Below are positions 37,616 through 46,048 of a stretch of 64,000 nucleotides of DNA, in pieces. Within the stretch, counting starts at the first letter, position 1; the number at the start of each line of letters is the position of its first letter. Where the stretch lies: contig CAMLRB010000001.1 of NCBI GenBank assembly GCA_946482295.1, forward strand, positions 47,247-111,246. Reading direction: 5' to 3'. Position numbers and translations under genes: made by a program. The notes under the pieces are model-generated. The model was not told the DNA's origin and searched no databases. It worked only from the letters and a program-made list of their open reading frames with translations. The DNA comes from an uncultured Bacteriovorax sp. (GTDB lineage: Bacteria > Bdellovibrionota > Bacteriovoracia > Bacteriovoracales > Bacteriovoracaceae).

Positions 37616-39670
37616 ATGTCCAATTTTACGCGAATTCAGGAGCTCTCGACTATCATTGAGTTGCAACAGTCTGTTGCCACCTCAACACTAAATTTGCCAA
37701 TGCTCATGAACATGATTTGCGAAAAGACGCAAATTCTCGCTCAGGCCAGCGGTGCTGTTGTTGAAATCACTGATGGCGATGAAATGGTTTACAAGGCCAG
37801 TGCTGGCACATTAAAGAATTCACTTGGACTACGTTTGAACATTCACACCAGCTTATCAGGGCTATGTGTACGTACGAATGAAGTTCTGTATTGTCGAGAT
37901 TCTGAAACAGATTCACGGGTTGATCGTGAAGCTTGTCGTAAAGTTGGTGCGCGCTCCATGATTTGTGTGCCACTCTCTTATGAGAATAAAACAGTTGGAG
38001 TTTTAAAAGTAGTCGCACCTGAAATAGATAAATTTTCCGAGCAGGATGTAAATTTCCTCAGACTAACTGCCGGTTTATTAAGTGCCAGCATTGCTAAGGA
38101 AGAGATCAATTACCAAAAAGATCTCATGTATAAATCCCTCACAGAAAGCGAAAATAAATTCCGTGTTCTCATTGAAGCAGCTAATGATGGTGTTTTACTT
38201 TCCAAAAATGGTTTAGCCTTTGAAGCTAATCCCGCCTTTTGCAAATTGTTTGGTTATTCGTCAGATGAAATTCAGAACAAACCTATCATCGATTTCATTG
38301 GCCAAAAGAATCAAGAGCTCGTACTCAATCATATCAAAGCTAACTATGCTGTTGCTTATGAATGCGAATGTGTGAAAAAAAATGGAACAACATTTATGGT
38401 TGAAGTCATTGGAAAAAATCTAACTATCAACAATGAAAATGTTCTTATGAGTACGATAAGGGACATTACAGAGTTAAAAAAAGCTGAAGAGATGCTGAAA
38501 GAATCTGTGGCAAAATCTATTCAAGCCGCAAAGGCTAAATCTGAATTTCTGGCCAATATTTCTCATGAAGTACGAACACCTTTAAACGGAATCATGGGAA
38601 TGGCGAGTTTGCTCAAAGAAACTCCACTCTCTCGTGAGCAGGCAAAGTATGTTGAAGTTCTAAAAAACTCTGCAGATAATTTACTTGTTATCGTTAATGA
38701 CGTTCTCGACTTTTCAAAAATTGAAGCAAATAAAATGTCTCTCGAAAAAATCGACTTTAGAATCAAATCTCTTATTGAAGATGTTTGTCACATTCTCGCT
38801 CCGATTGCCTTGAAAAAGGACCTTATTTTTCAAGCTGAATTACATCCTCAGCTTCCAGAAGTTGTATCTGGTGACCCTACTCGCTTGCGCCAAATTCTTA
38901 TGAACCTTGCTAACAACGCCTTGAAATTTACTATTAAAGGCTCTGTTGTCATCAAAGTTTCTCCCACGACAAATAATAATATTCGTTTTGAAGTAAAAGA
39001 TTCTGGAATCGGTATCCCTCAAAGCAGCTTGAAAGAAATTTTTGTACCTTTCTCCCAAGTCGATACATCAACAACTCGTCAGTTTGGTGGAACCGGCTTA
39101 GGACTTTCAATATGTCGCCAGCTTGTCGAACTCATGGGTGGTCAGCTTGAAGTTGAAAGTGAAATTAACAAAGGATCTACTTTCTATTTCACGGTTGAAT
39201 TAAATAAAGTTGATTCGAATCAATTAGCAGAGAGAAAATCGAACTCCTCTTCTTCAGTAGATGAATTAACGGCAAAATTACTCAACGAAAAAATGAAGAT
39301 TCTGCTCGTTGACGACAATGAAGAAAATCGTTTTCTCATTCTCACCTATTTAAAGAAGTTCCCATTTACAATTGATATAGCTGAAAATGGCGAAATCGCA
39401 CTAGTGAAAATGAGGGCAAACTCTTACGATGTAGTCCTCATGGATATCCAAATGCCTGTCATGGATGGTCTTGAAGCAACCCAAATATTTAGAGCTTGGG
39501 AAAAAGAAGAAAGAAAAACTTCTACATTCATCGTTGCACTCAGTGCTCATGCTTTAGCTGATGAAGTGAAAAAAAGTTTAGATGCCGGGTGTGACCGACA
39601 CATTACGAAACCTATTAAGAAGATCACTCTCTTCGAAACACTTCTAGATTTGGCCGGCCAAAAAGCTTAA
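37616..39670 (+). CDS. Hybrid sensor histidine kinase (GAF-PAS-HisKA-HATPase-REC)
   Basis: Cytosolic hybrid kinase, 684 residues. Order: a GAF domain (about 20-170), a PAS domain (about 180-290, FRVLIEAANDGVLLSKNG), HisKA with the phospho-acceptor His317 in NISHEVRTPLNGIMGM, an ATPase domain (LMNLANNALKFT, DSGIGIP, GGTGLGLS) and a receiver with Asp610 in VVLMDIQMPVMDGLEA. No membrane helices are visible, so it senses an internal signal. No ribosome site is evident before ATG 37616. It ends in a four-base TTAA overlap with the convergent TPR gene. Ligand and downstream partner unknown. Confidence 0.93.
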   Translation: MSNFTRIQELSTIIELQQSVATSTLNLPMLMNMICEKTQILAQASGAVVEITDGDEMVYKASAGTLKNSLGLRLNIHTSLSGLCVRTNEVLYCRDSETDSRVDREACRKVGARSMICVPLSYENKTVGVLKVVAPEIDKFSEQDVNFLRLTAGLLSASIAKEEINYQKDLMYKSLTESENKFRVLIEAANDGVLLSKNGLAFEANPAFCKLFGYSSDEIQNKPIIDFIGQKNQELVLNHIKANYAVAYECECVKKNGTTFMVEVIGKNLTINNENVLMSTIRDITELKKAEEMLKESVAKSIQAAKAKSEFLANISHEVRTPLNGIMGMASLLKETPLSREQAKYVEVLKNSADNLLVIVNDVLDFSKIEANKMSLEKIDFRIKSLIEDVCHILAPIALKKDLIFQAELHPQLPEVVSGDPTRLRQILMNLANNALKFTIKGSVVIKVSPTTNNNIRFEVKDSGIGIPQSSLKEIFVPFSQVDTSTTRQFGGTGLGLSICRQLVELMGGQLEVESEINKGSTFYFTVELNKVDSNQLAERKSNSSSSVDELTAKLLNEKMKILLVDDNEENRFLILTYLKKFPFTIDIAENGEIALVKMRANSYDVVLMDIQMPVMDGLEATQIFRAWEKEERKTSTFIVALSAHALADEVKKSLDAGCDRHITKPIKKITLFETLLDLAGQKA

Positions 39671-40407
39671 ATTGTTTTTAAATTAGTTTCAGTAGCAGTA
39701 CGCGATAGATTGAGATACATATTGGCTTCGCTGTGGAATGGGTCTTTCATAAGAACTTTTTCCCATTCAGATTGCGCTTCCAAAACATTCCCGTTTCCGT
39801 AGTGAATAACCCCAAGAGCAATTCTCGCTGGAGCATAACTCGGTTCTTCATTTTTAAGATTACGAAGTTCCTCGATTGCTTTAGATGTAAAACCTTTTTT
39901 GGCATAAACTTTTGCAATTTTGATTCTTGCTTCCAAGTTTTCGCTATCAAGACCTACAACTTTATTAAACTCAAACAGCGCTTCGTCGTAGCGGTTATAA
40001 GATAAGTATAGATCTGCAAGTTCGTAGTGTTTTGAAGCAAACTTTTTATTAATGTGTTTGTCTTCCATCAAGCCAGAACCTTTATTTTTTCCTTTTACAC
40101 GCTCATTGGCAGTATCAAAAACTTTTTTTGCGTCTTCATATTGCCCGATATCGTTATAGAGAACAGAGAGACTAATTGCCGCATCTGTATGCTCTGGATT
40201 GATGTTTAGTACTTTATTAAAAGCTTTAATGGCCTTACCGATCTCGCCATTAATGTGAAAAATATTGGCCAACAAAAATAGAGCTTCTACATTGTTATCT
40301 TCTGACTCTATGATTTCATTTAAGATAACTTGCGCTTTTTTATATTCAAGTTTTTCGAAACATTCGCGTGCAGATTTGAGTAATTGTTCGTTTGAAGAAG
40401 TATACAT
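39667..40407 (-). CDS. TPR-repeat protein
   Basis: Predicted soluble scaffold of 246 residues made of about five tetratricopeptide repeats: for example AQVILNEIIESEDNNVEALFLLANI, AIKAFNKVLNINPEHTDAAISL and ALFEFNKVVGLDSENLEARIKIA. No signal peptide. It begins 12 bases after bamD ends and is the last gene of a five-gene minus-strand run. A partner is not identifiable from sequence. Confidence 0.88.
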   Translation of the reverse strand: MYTSSNEQLLKSARECFEKLEYKKAQVILNEIIESEDNNVEALFLLANIFHINGEIGKAIKAFNKVLNINPEHTDAAISLSVLYNDIGQYEDAKKVFDTANERVKGKNKGSGLMEDKHINKKFASKHYELADLYLSYNRYDEALFEFNKVVGLDSENLEARIKIAKVYAKKGFTSKAIEELRNLKNEEPSYAPARIALGVIHYGNGNVLEAQSEWEKVLMKDPFHSEANMYLNLSRTATETNLKTI

Positions 40408-40419
40408 TCAGCACCTCAA

Positions 40420-41073
40420 TTAATTAGTTTCATTCATGAGTTTAGAAGACTCTTCGATTCTAGCTGTAATACGAGCTTTTTCAGTTTCGTTTTTTAAACT
40501 TTTCAAAATTTCTTCGTAGCGATTTTTTGCTGCAGAGTAGTCTTTAGTTTTAAAATAAAAATCAGCGATATAAATTTCTTTCTGCTCTAGCATTGTTTCG
40601 ATTTGTTCAATTCGTGCTTGAGCCTCTTTTGTGTACTCTGTGTTTGGATAGCTCTGAAGGAGTTCGTGAAAATACTTAGTCGCTTCAATTCCCGCTGAAA
40701 GATCGCGATCAAATGTACTAGGCAATTGACGGTAAAATGATTCTGATATGCGATAAATAACATAGCCAAGTTCGCTATACTTTGGGTGAAAATCTCTAAA
40801 GAGAATGTAAGCTGAAGCGGCTTCAGCGTAGCTCTCTTGAGCAAACAAAATGTCAGCCTGGAGAAGTTCAGCGTGAGTAGCATAAAAAGAATAAGGATAT
40901 TGAGAGCGAATAACGTTTAGTTTTTCAGTTGCCTGAATATAACGAGATTTATCGATTAAGCTTTTTGCTTCTTTAAAAAGAATTTCCGCTTCTGTATTTC
41001 CTTCTGGTCTTTTAGTTGCACAAGAAAGGCAAAAAACAGTAAGTGAAATCAATAGAAAATGGATAACTTTCAA
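40420..41073 (-). CDS. bamD: Outer membrane assembly lipoprotein BamD
   Basis: Lipoprotein of the beta-barrel assembly machine, 217 residues. A signal peptide with Cys19 (CLSC, an atypical lipobox with Cys at -3) is followed by TPR-type repeats with the BamD pattern: AEILFKEAKSLIDKSRYIQATEKL, RSQYPYSFYATHAELLQADILFAQESYAEAASAYILFRDFHP, and LLQSYPNTEYTKEAQARI. It sits between a PerM-family gene and a TPR gene in one operon. Confidence 0.9.
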   Translation of the reverse strand: MKVIHFLLISLTVFCLSCATKRPEGNTEAEILFKEAKSLIDKSRYIQATEKLNVIRSQYPYSFYATHAELLQADILFAQESYAEAASAYILFRDFHPKYSELGYVIYRISESFYRQLPSTFDRDLSAGIEATKYFHELLQSYPNTEYTKEAQARIEQIETMLEQKEIYIADFYFKTKDYSAAKNRYEEILKSLKNETEKARITARIEESSKLMNETN

Positions 41074-41111
41074 GGCGCGCTCCGAGCTAAAACTAAAGTT
41101 TTAGAATCGTA

Positions 41112-42164
41112 TCATTTGGAGCGTTCGGTGTAAATTTCATTGTAGATTTCTGTAATAATTAGTTTGATCGCGGCAACTACTGGAATAGATATTACCATTC
41201 CCGTAATTCCCATGTAATGGGAACCTACGATAACACTGATGGCGACTATCATTGGGTGAAGGTTGACGATTTTTGAGACGAGAAAAGGGAAAACAAAGAA
41301 GATATCAACCACATTGGCCACTGTGTACAGGACGAGTACTGCCCCCATCGTTTGTGAGGCTAATCCGTACTCCGATAGAACTAAAACAAAAGCAGGTATT
41401 ACGCCAAGAAGTGGGCCAACATAAGGAACGATGTTTGTTAATCCTGCGATAAAACCTAAAATCACAGCGTAGTTTACATCCATTAAAAAAAGACCGGTCG
41501 TGATGATACCACCTACGATAATGGCCTCAACAAACTTGGCAAAGAAGTAATCTCCAAGCTGGCGATTGAAGACGTGCATGACGTAGTAGAAGCGTTCGAA
41601 GATGGAATTTGGTGTAAAACTTAACATTGTTTTTTTAAAAGCATCTGAATCGCGAATAATAAAAAACGTAAAAAAGGGAACGAGAAAAATCCACTCAAAC
41701 AAAGTCGCCAAATAATTAGGAAGTTTTACCACCAGTTCACCAGTCCACGTTTCAACAGTGCTTAGAAATTGGAAAATGTAACCTTCGGCGATTTCATGTC
41801 CCGTTTTTGCGCGAATAAACTCACGAACGACATCAAACTGAGCAATCAAAAAGCGTTCAATTTGCGGAATTGAATATTGGAGCTCTTGAACTTCCATACT
41901 TAAATTTGGAATAACATTCACGAGTGGAATTCCGAGTCCAAAAATTAGAACGATGAAGACTAGAACAGTGGCCGTTGTTTTGGATAATTTAAATCTCATC
42001 AACCAGTTCACAAAAGGTGTAAGAGAAAGGGAGAGAATATAGGCCAATGAAATAGGAATGGAAATTCTGGGAAGGGCCAAGACAAGTGAACAGAATAAAA
42101 CGATCACGATAGCAAAAAAGATCAACTGAATTTTCGTAATATTCTTGCGGTTGCTTAAGATCAT
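41112..42164 (-). CDS. AI-2E/PerM-family membrane protein
   Basis: Polytopic inner-membrane protein, 350 residues, with about seven to eight hydrophobic segments. It has the family block AGLTNIVPYVGPLLGVIPAFVLVL and the terminal HPMIVAISVIVGSHYMGITGMVISIPVVAAIK. Members are annotated as autoinducer-2 exporters or as putative permeases or antiporters; the substrate here cannot be inferred. It overlaps the cyclic-nucleotide-binding gene by four bases. Confidence 0.9.
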   Translation of the reverse strand: MILSNRKNITKIQLIFFAIVIVLFCSLVLALPRISIPISLAYILSLSLTPFVNWLMRFKLSKTTATVLVFIVLIFGLGIPLVNVIPNLSMEVQELQYSIPQIERFLIAQFDVVREFIRAKTGHEIAEGYIFQFLSTVETWTGELVVKLPNYLATLFEWIFLVPFFTFFIIRDSDAFKKTMLSFTPNSIFERFYYVMHVFNRQLGDYFFAKFVEAIIVGGIITTGLFLMDVNYAVILGFIAGLTNIVPYVGPLLGVIPAFVLVLSEYGLASQTMGAVLVLYTVANVVDIFFVFPFLVSKIVNLHPMIVAISVIVGSHYMGITGMVISIPVVAAIKLIITEIYNEIYTERSK

Positions 42165-42799
42165 TTCATCTCTTCTTGTTTCTGCGATTCAACTAAACTT
42201 TCAAGCTTGCGCAATCGTCGTGTAAGCTTACTTGCTTCTTGAGTTATAAAATAAAGTCTGTCTGCCAGAGCTTGAGAGAGAGACTGCATAAGTTTAGCAG
42301 CAACAACTGGATGATTATTTATGAGATGATCTAAATCTGGTTTGAAAATTCCAATGAGCTGACATGGGCTTTTTGCTTTTGCCGTTGCCGATCTTGGAGT
42401 TCCATCTTGTAAAAGGGCCATTTCACCAAAGTAACTAAACTCATCGAGAGTCAAAAAGTGTTGTCCTTCGATTTCGTGGCCAAACTCTGCTTGATTAAGT
42501 TCAACTAATCCCGAAAAAATGAGATAGAAACCAATTCCAATTTCACCTTCTCTGAAAATGACATCACCATCGGAGAACTTTCGACTATGCATGTACTTAG
42601 CTAGAATTCGAAGTTCATTATCTGAAAAATTTTTAAGCAACTCTACGTTTCTTAAAAAACGAGGAATAGAATCTTTCTTTACGCCGCTAAGAGGATTGGC
42701 CATCCATAGATACTTCATCATTGGAAGATCGATTCTTTTGGAAAGACCACTCTCTTCCATTCCTGATTCACTAATCTTTTTTTCGTAAGAAGAATTCAT
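42161..42799 (-). CDS. Cyclic nucleotide-binding domain protein
   Basis: 212 residues from the preferred start ATG 42799 (MNSSYEKK), which has GGAG six bases upstream; the frame extends to an ATG at 42844 inside the preceding gene. A cNMP-binding fold occupies about residues 45-165, with the phosphate-binding cassette FGEMALLQDGTPRSATA containing the conserved Glu and Arg. The C-terminus is a Lys/Arg-rich helix without an obvious DNA-binding domain, so it is probably an adaptor or sensor rather than a Crp-type activator. Confidence 0.87.
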   Translation of the reverse strand: MNSSYEKKISESGMEESGLSKRIDLPMMKYLWMANPLSGVKKDSIPRFLRNVELLKNFSDNELRILAKYMHSRKFSDGDVIFREGEIGIGFYLIFSGLVELNQAEFGHEIEGQHFLTLDEFSYFGEMALLQDGTPRSATAKAKSPCQLIGIFKPDLDHLINNHPVVAAKLMQSLSQALADRLYFITQEASKLTRRLRKLESLVESQKQEEMK

Positions 42800-42810
42800 A
42801 TTGCTCCAGT

Positions 42811-43536
42811 TTAATAAAGCCCCAGTTGATCTTTGTTCACCCATCCGGCGAGAGAGAGAGGAAATTCCACAAAAAACCAGCCGTCTTTAAACTCACCTAA
42901 GACCACTTTTGATCCAGGACGGATTTTTCCTTTTTCATTGAAAATTTTTGAAGGACCTTCATAGAGCGAGACTTCTTTTAAGGCCACGGCATAATTTATA
43001 TTTTTTACGTATGTCGCGTAAAAGAATGAAGGAATCAAACTTAAAAGGAGAACAATTGTCAGTGTGACTTTTGAACTCATTTTTTGGAAACGATAACTGA
43101 GTATCGCAATTAAAATAATCAAAAGTGTGACCGAAAAATAAGCCTGGCCAGGGATGTTGGTTGAGGTATTGATAAACTGATCTGGTAAACTTGTTGATGT
43201 TGAGAGATCGTCTACATTCAACTGCGCTTTAACATAAGCTAAATTACTCAGTGAAGCAGAGTTCACGTACCCTTCTTTGATGGCTTTTTCTAAATGATAT
43301 CTTGCAGTGGCTTGGTCACCCATTTTGGAATACACGGTGCCTAAATTGTAATGAAAAATACCTGACTTCATTTGTTGTTTATTATTAAGCAGATACTGTG
43401 CGGCGCCTTTGAAGTCGTTTTTGGTATAAAGTGATTCAAATTCATTGATCGAAGATTCTTTTGAAGGTGATTTTTGATCAACTGATAAGGGGGTCCGAGA
43501 TGACTTTGTCATTGGCGATGTGCTACTATTTTTCAT
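42811..43536 (-). CDS. TPR plus SH3-like membrane protein (BatE-like architecture)
   Basis: 241 residues. A Ser/Lys-rich N-terminus leads to two TPR units (GAAQYLLNNKQQMKSGIFHYNLGTV and ATARYHLEKAIKEG), then two membrane helices (about 130-145 and 153-170) and a C-terminal bacterial SH3 domain (ALKEVSLYEGPSKIF, then LAGWVNKDQLGLY). TPR-TM-SH3 order is that of BatE proteins, but no batA-D genes adjoin. It is the promoter-proximal gene of a minus-strand operon that includes bamD. Confidence 0.8.
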   Translation of the reverse strand: MKNSSTSPMTKSSRTPLSVDQKSPSKESSINEFESLYTKNDFKGAAQYLLNNKQQMKSGIFHYNLGTVYSKMGDQATARYHLEKAIKEGYVNSASLSNLAYVKAQLNVDDLSTSTSLPDQFINTSTNIPGQAYFSVTLLIILIAILSYRFQKMSSKVTLTIVLLLSLIPSFFYATYVKNINYAVALKEVSLYEGPSKIFNEKGKIRPGSKVVLGEFKDGWFFVEFPLSLAGWVNKDQLGLY

Positions 43537-43626
43537 AATTTAATTATCGCATGGGCCTCAGAGTTTGCAAGCGAGAAAAAGCGTCCACCACTAACCGCAA
43601 TCAAGACAAATATAAGGGAAAATTTT

Positions 43627-44991
43627 ATGGCAATCGGAGTACAATCAAACGAGATTCATGAGCATTTTAATAAGTTGTTTTCTGCGATTCTTTTAGAGCA
43701 ACAAAAATTCGATAGCATTAAGCCTGCTGACGAATCAAAGAAGGAAATGCTTCAACAAAAATTGAAAGAGTATGAAGGTCTTAAAGGGAGAGGTTTTTTC
43801 TATCCTTTCATGGCTTCAGGAAGAGGACATGGTCCTTTTGTTGAAATGATCGATGGTTCTGTAAAATTCGATTTGATCAATGCCATTGGTGTTAATCTTC
43901 TTGGTCACTCACACCCACTTTACATCAAGGCTAACCTTGAAGCTGCTACAAGTGATACGATGATGTGTGGGAACTTACTTTCTTATCAAGAACCATACGA
44001 GCTTTCTAAAGCACTTCTCGACTCCGTCAAAAAATCTCGCTTAAAACATTTTTGGTTTTCGTGTTCTGGATCTTTTTCAAACGATACGGCCTTGAAAATC
44101 TTATGGCAGAAAAAAGCACCTAACTATCGTTTGATTGCTTTCCAAAAATCATTTGCCGGTCGTTCAATTGCTATGCAAGACGTCACTTACAACCAAGCTT
44201 ATCGCGAAGGTATGCCTCAGTCTGTTCAGGTTGATCACGTTCCCCATTATAATTACAAAAATCCTGAGCTCGCGATTAAAGAAACAATCGATGCTCTTGA
44301 TGCTCTCATTGTAAAAAACGGAAATGTTTATTGTGGTTTAACAATCGAACTTATCCAAGGTGAAGCAGGTTTTATCTTCGGAACGAAAGAGTATTATAAG
44401 GCCATCTGTGAATGGGCCAAGAAAAATGGCATTTACGTTTGGATTGATGAAGTTCAATCATTCACACGTACTCACCAACTATTTGCTTTCCAGATGTTCG
44501 AACTAGACGAATACGTAGATATCGTGACAATTGGTAAAGTTCTTCAAGCCGCTGGAACATTCTACACTGAAGAATTAAATCCAAAACCAGGTCTCATTGC
44601 TGGTACTTTTAATGGGTCAATTGCCTCTCTTAATGCCGGCAAGGCCACTGTGCGCTACCTCACCGAAGGAAACTTCTATGGAGAAAACGGACGCATTAAC
44701 GAACTTGAAAAGAAGTTCAAAGCAAAATTTAAGACACTTGCTGAAGGTTCTTGCAAAGGCAAGATCCCTTACTATGGTGGCGTCGGGACAATGCTTTCAT
44801 TCGAAGTTGGTGATGGTTCAGCAGATGTAACTAATAAATTTATGAAAAAGCTTTTTGAGAATGGAATTATTTCTTTCTCAGCTGGAAAAGACCCTACAAG
44901 AGTACGCTTTCTCCTACCACTTCCACTTCTTGATGAACATATTGATCAGATCTTTTCAATTGTTGAAAAGACTGTTCTTGAGACCGTATAA
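43627..44991 (+). CDS. Class III aminotransferase, probably ornithine/succinylornithine type
   Basis: PLP-dependent fold-type I aminotransferase, 454 residues. The cofactor-binding Asp lies in IYVWIDEVQSF and the Schiff-base Lys in IVTIGKVLQAAG. The family block LINAIGVNLLGHSHPLYIKANL is present. It is longer and more divergent than AstC/ArgD (about 400 residues), with a 60-residue N-terminal extension. It sits 11 bases upstream of astA, so a role as the succinylornithine transaminase of arginine/ornithine breakdown is likely by context, not proven. AAGGG lies just before ATG 43627. Confidence 0.8.
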   Translation: MAIGVQSNEIHEHFNKLFSAILLEQQKFDSIKPADESKKEMLQQKLKEYEGLKGRGFFYPFMASGRGHGPFVEMIDGSVKFDLINAIGVNLLGHSHPLYIKANLEAATSDTMMCGNLLSYQEPYELSKALLDSVKKSRLKHFWFSCSGSFSNDTALKILWQKKAPNYRLIAFQKSFAGRSIAMQDVTYNQAYREGMPQSVQVDHVPHYNYKNPELAIKETIDALDALIVKNGNVYCGLTIELIQGEAGFIFGTKEYYKAICEWAKKNGIYVWIDEVQSFTRTHQLFAFQMFELDEYVDIVTIGKVLQAAGTFYTEELNPKPGLIAGTFNGSIASLNAGKATVRYLTEGNFYGENGRINELEKKFKAKFKTLAEGSCKGKIPYYGGVGTMLSFEVGDGSADVTNKFMKKLFENGIISFSAGKDPTRVRFLLPLPLLDEHIDQIFSIVEKTVLETV

Positions 44992-45002
44992 CAGGACGTT
45001 TT

Positions 45003-46034
45003 ATGTATATTCTTCGCTCGGCCAATATTCACGATCTAGATGATCTTTATGATTTAAGCCAATTAATGCTTTTTATTAATCTGCCGCCAGATAAAGAAAT
45101 CATTAAATCGAAAATTGAGAGTTCACTTCGCTCTTTCACAAAACCATCAAAGCGTTTGTGGGAAAATTATTATCTCTTCGTTTTAGAAGATTTAAAAACT
45201 GATCGCATTGTTGGTGCATCAATGATTCATGCTCAACATGGGACGGAAGATGAACCTCATTATTATTTTTCAGTCTCGCAAGAGAATAAATTTTCAAAAT
45301 CTTTAAATACGGGTTTTATTCATGGAACACTTAAGCTAGGTCTGGACACAAACGGTCCGACCGAAATTGGTGGACTGATTCTTGATCCAGAATTTAGAAA
45401 AAACGATTTGAAACTTGGTAAGCAATTATCATTTGTTCGTTTTCTTTACATGGGAATGAATCCATCTCGATTCAAAGAAACTATTCACTCAGAACTAATG
45501 CCTCCTTTTGACAATGAAGGACATGCGCCGCTTTGGGAAGCGATCGGCAGACGTTTTTTGAATATGGAATATCATGAGGCAGATATTCTCTCTCGAAGCA
45601 ATAAAGAGTTTATTTTAAATCTCTTTCCTGCAGATACCATTTACATGACTCTACTTCCAATCGATGCCCGCAATGCCATTGGAAAAGTCGGAGAAGAGAC
45701 AGCACCGGTTAAACGCATGCTTGAAAGTATCGGTTTCAAATATACCAATGAAGTTGATCCTTTTGATGGTGGGCCTCACTACAGGGCGAAATTAAAAGAA
45801 ATCAAACCCGTTAAAGAAATGTTTGAATGTGAAATTCTTATCCGCGATTCAATTATTAAAAGCGATATCAATCACATTTTGGCTAGTCTTCCTGTTGATG
45901 ATGGCACTTTCAAAGCAGCATATATCAGCGGTAATTTGAACAGAGGCTCTGCTAACAGATTTATTATTGATCCCGAAGAAGCAAAGGCCTTGGGCCTTTT
46001 TGAAGACTTCAAAACTTACGCAACATTTTTATAA
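45003..46034 (+). CDS. astA: Arginine/ornithine N-succinyltransferase
   Basis: GNAT-fold enzyme that succinylates the alpha-amino group of arginine (or ornithine) using succinyl-CoA, the first AST step. 343 residues, the usual AstA length. Hallmarks: GGLILDPEFRKNDLKLGKQLSFVR, SELMPPFDNEGHAPLWEAIGRRF and the C-terminal VDPFDGGPHYRA. It lies between the aminotransferase and astD with short gaps, indicating one operon. Confidence 0.93.
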   Translation: MYILRSANIHDLDDLYDLSQLMLFINLPPDKEIIKSKIESSLRSFTKPSKRLWENYYLFVLEDLKTDRIVGASMIHAQHGTEDEPHYYFSVSQENKFSKSLNTGFIHGTLKLGLDTNGPTEIGGLILDPEFRKNDLKLGKQLSFVRFLYMGMNPSRFKETIHSELMPPFDNEGHAPLWEAIGRRFLNMEYHEADILSRSNKEFILNLFPADTIYMTLLPIDARNAIGKVGEETAPVKRMLESIGFKYTNEVDPFDGGPHYRAKLKEIKPVKEMFECEILIRDSIIKSDINHILASLPVDDGTFKAAYISGNLNRGSANRFIIDPEEAKALGLFEDFKTYATFL

Positions 46035-46048
46035 AAAAGGAAATCACC

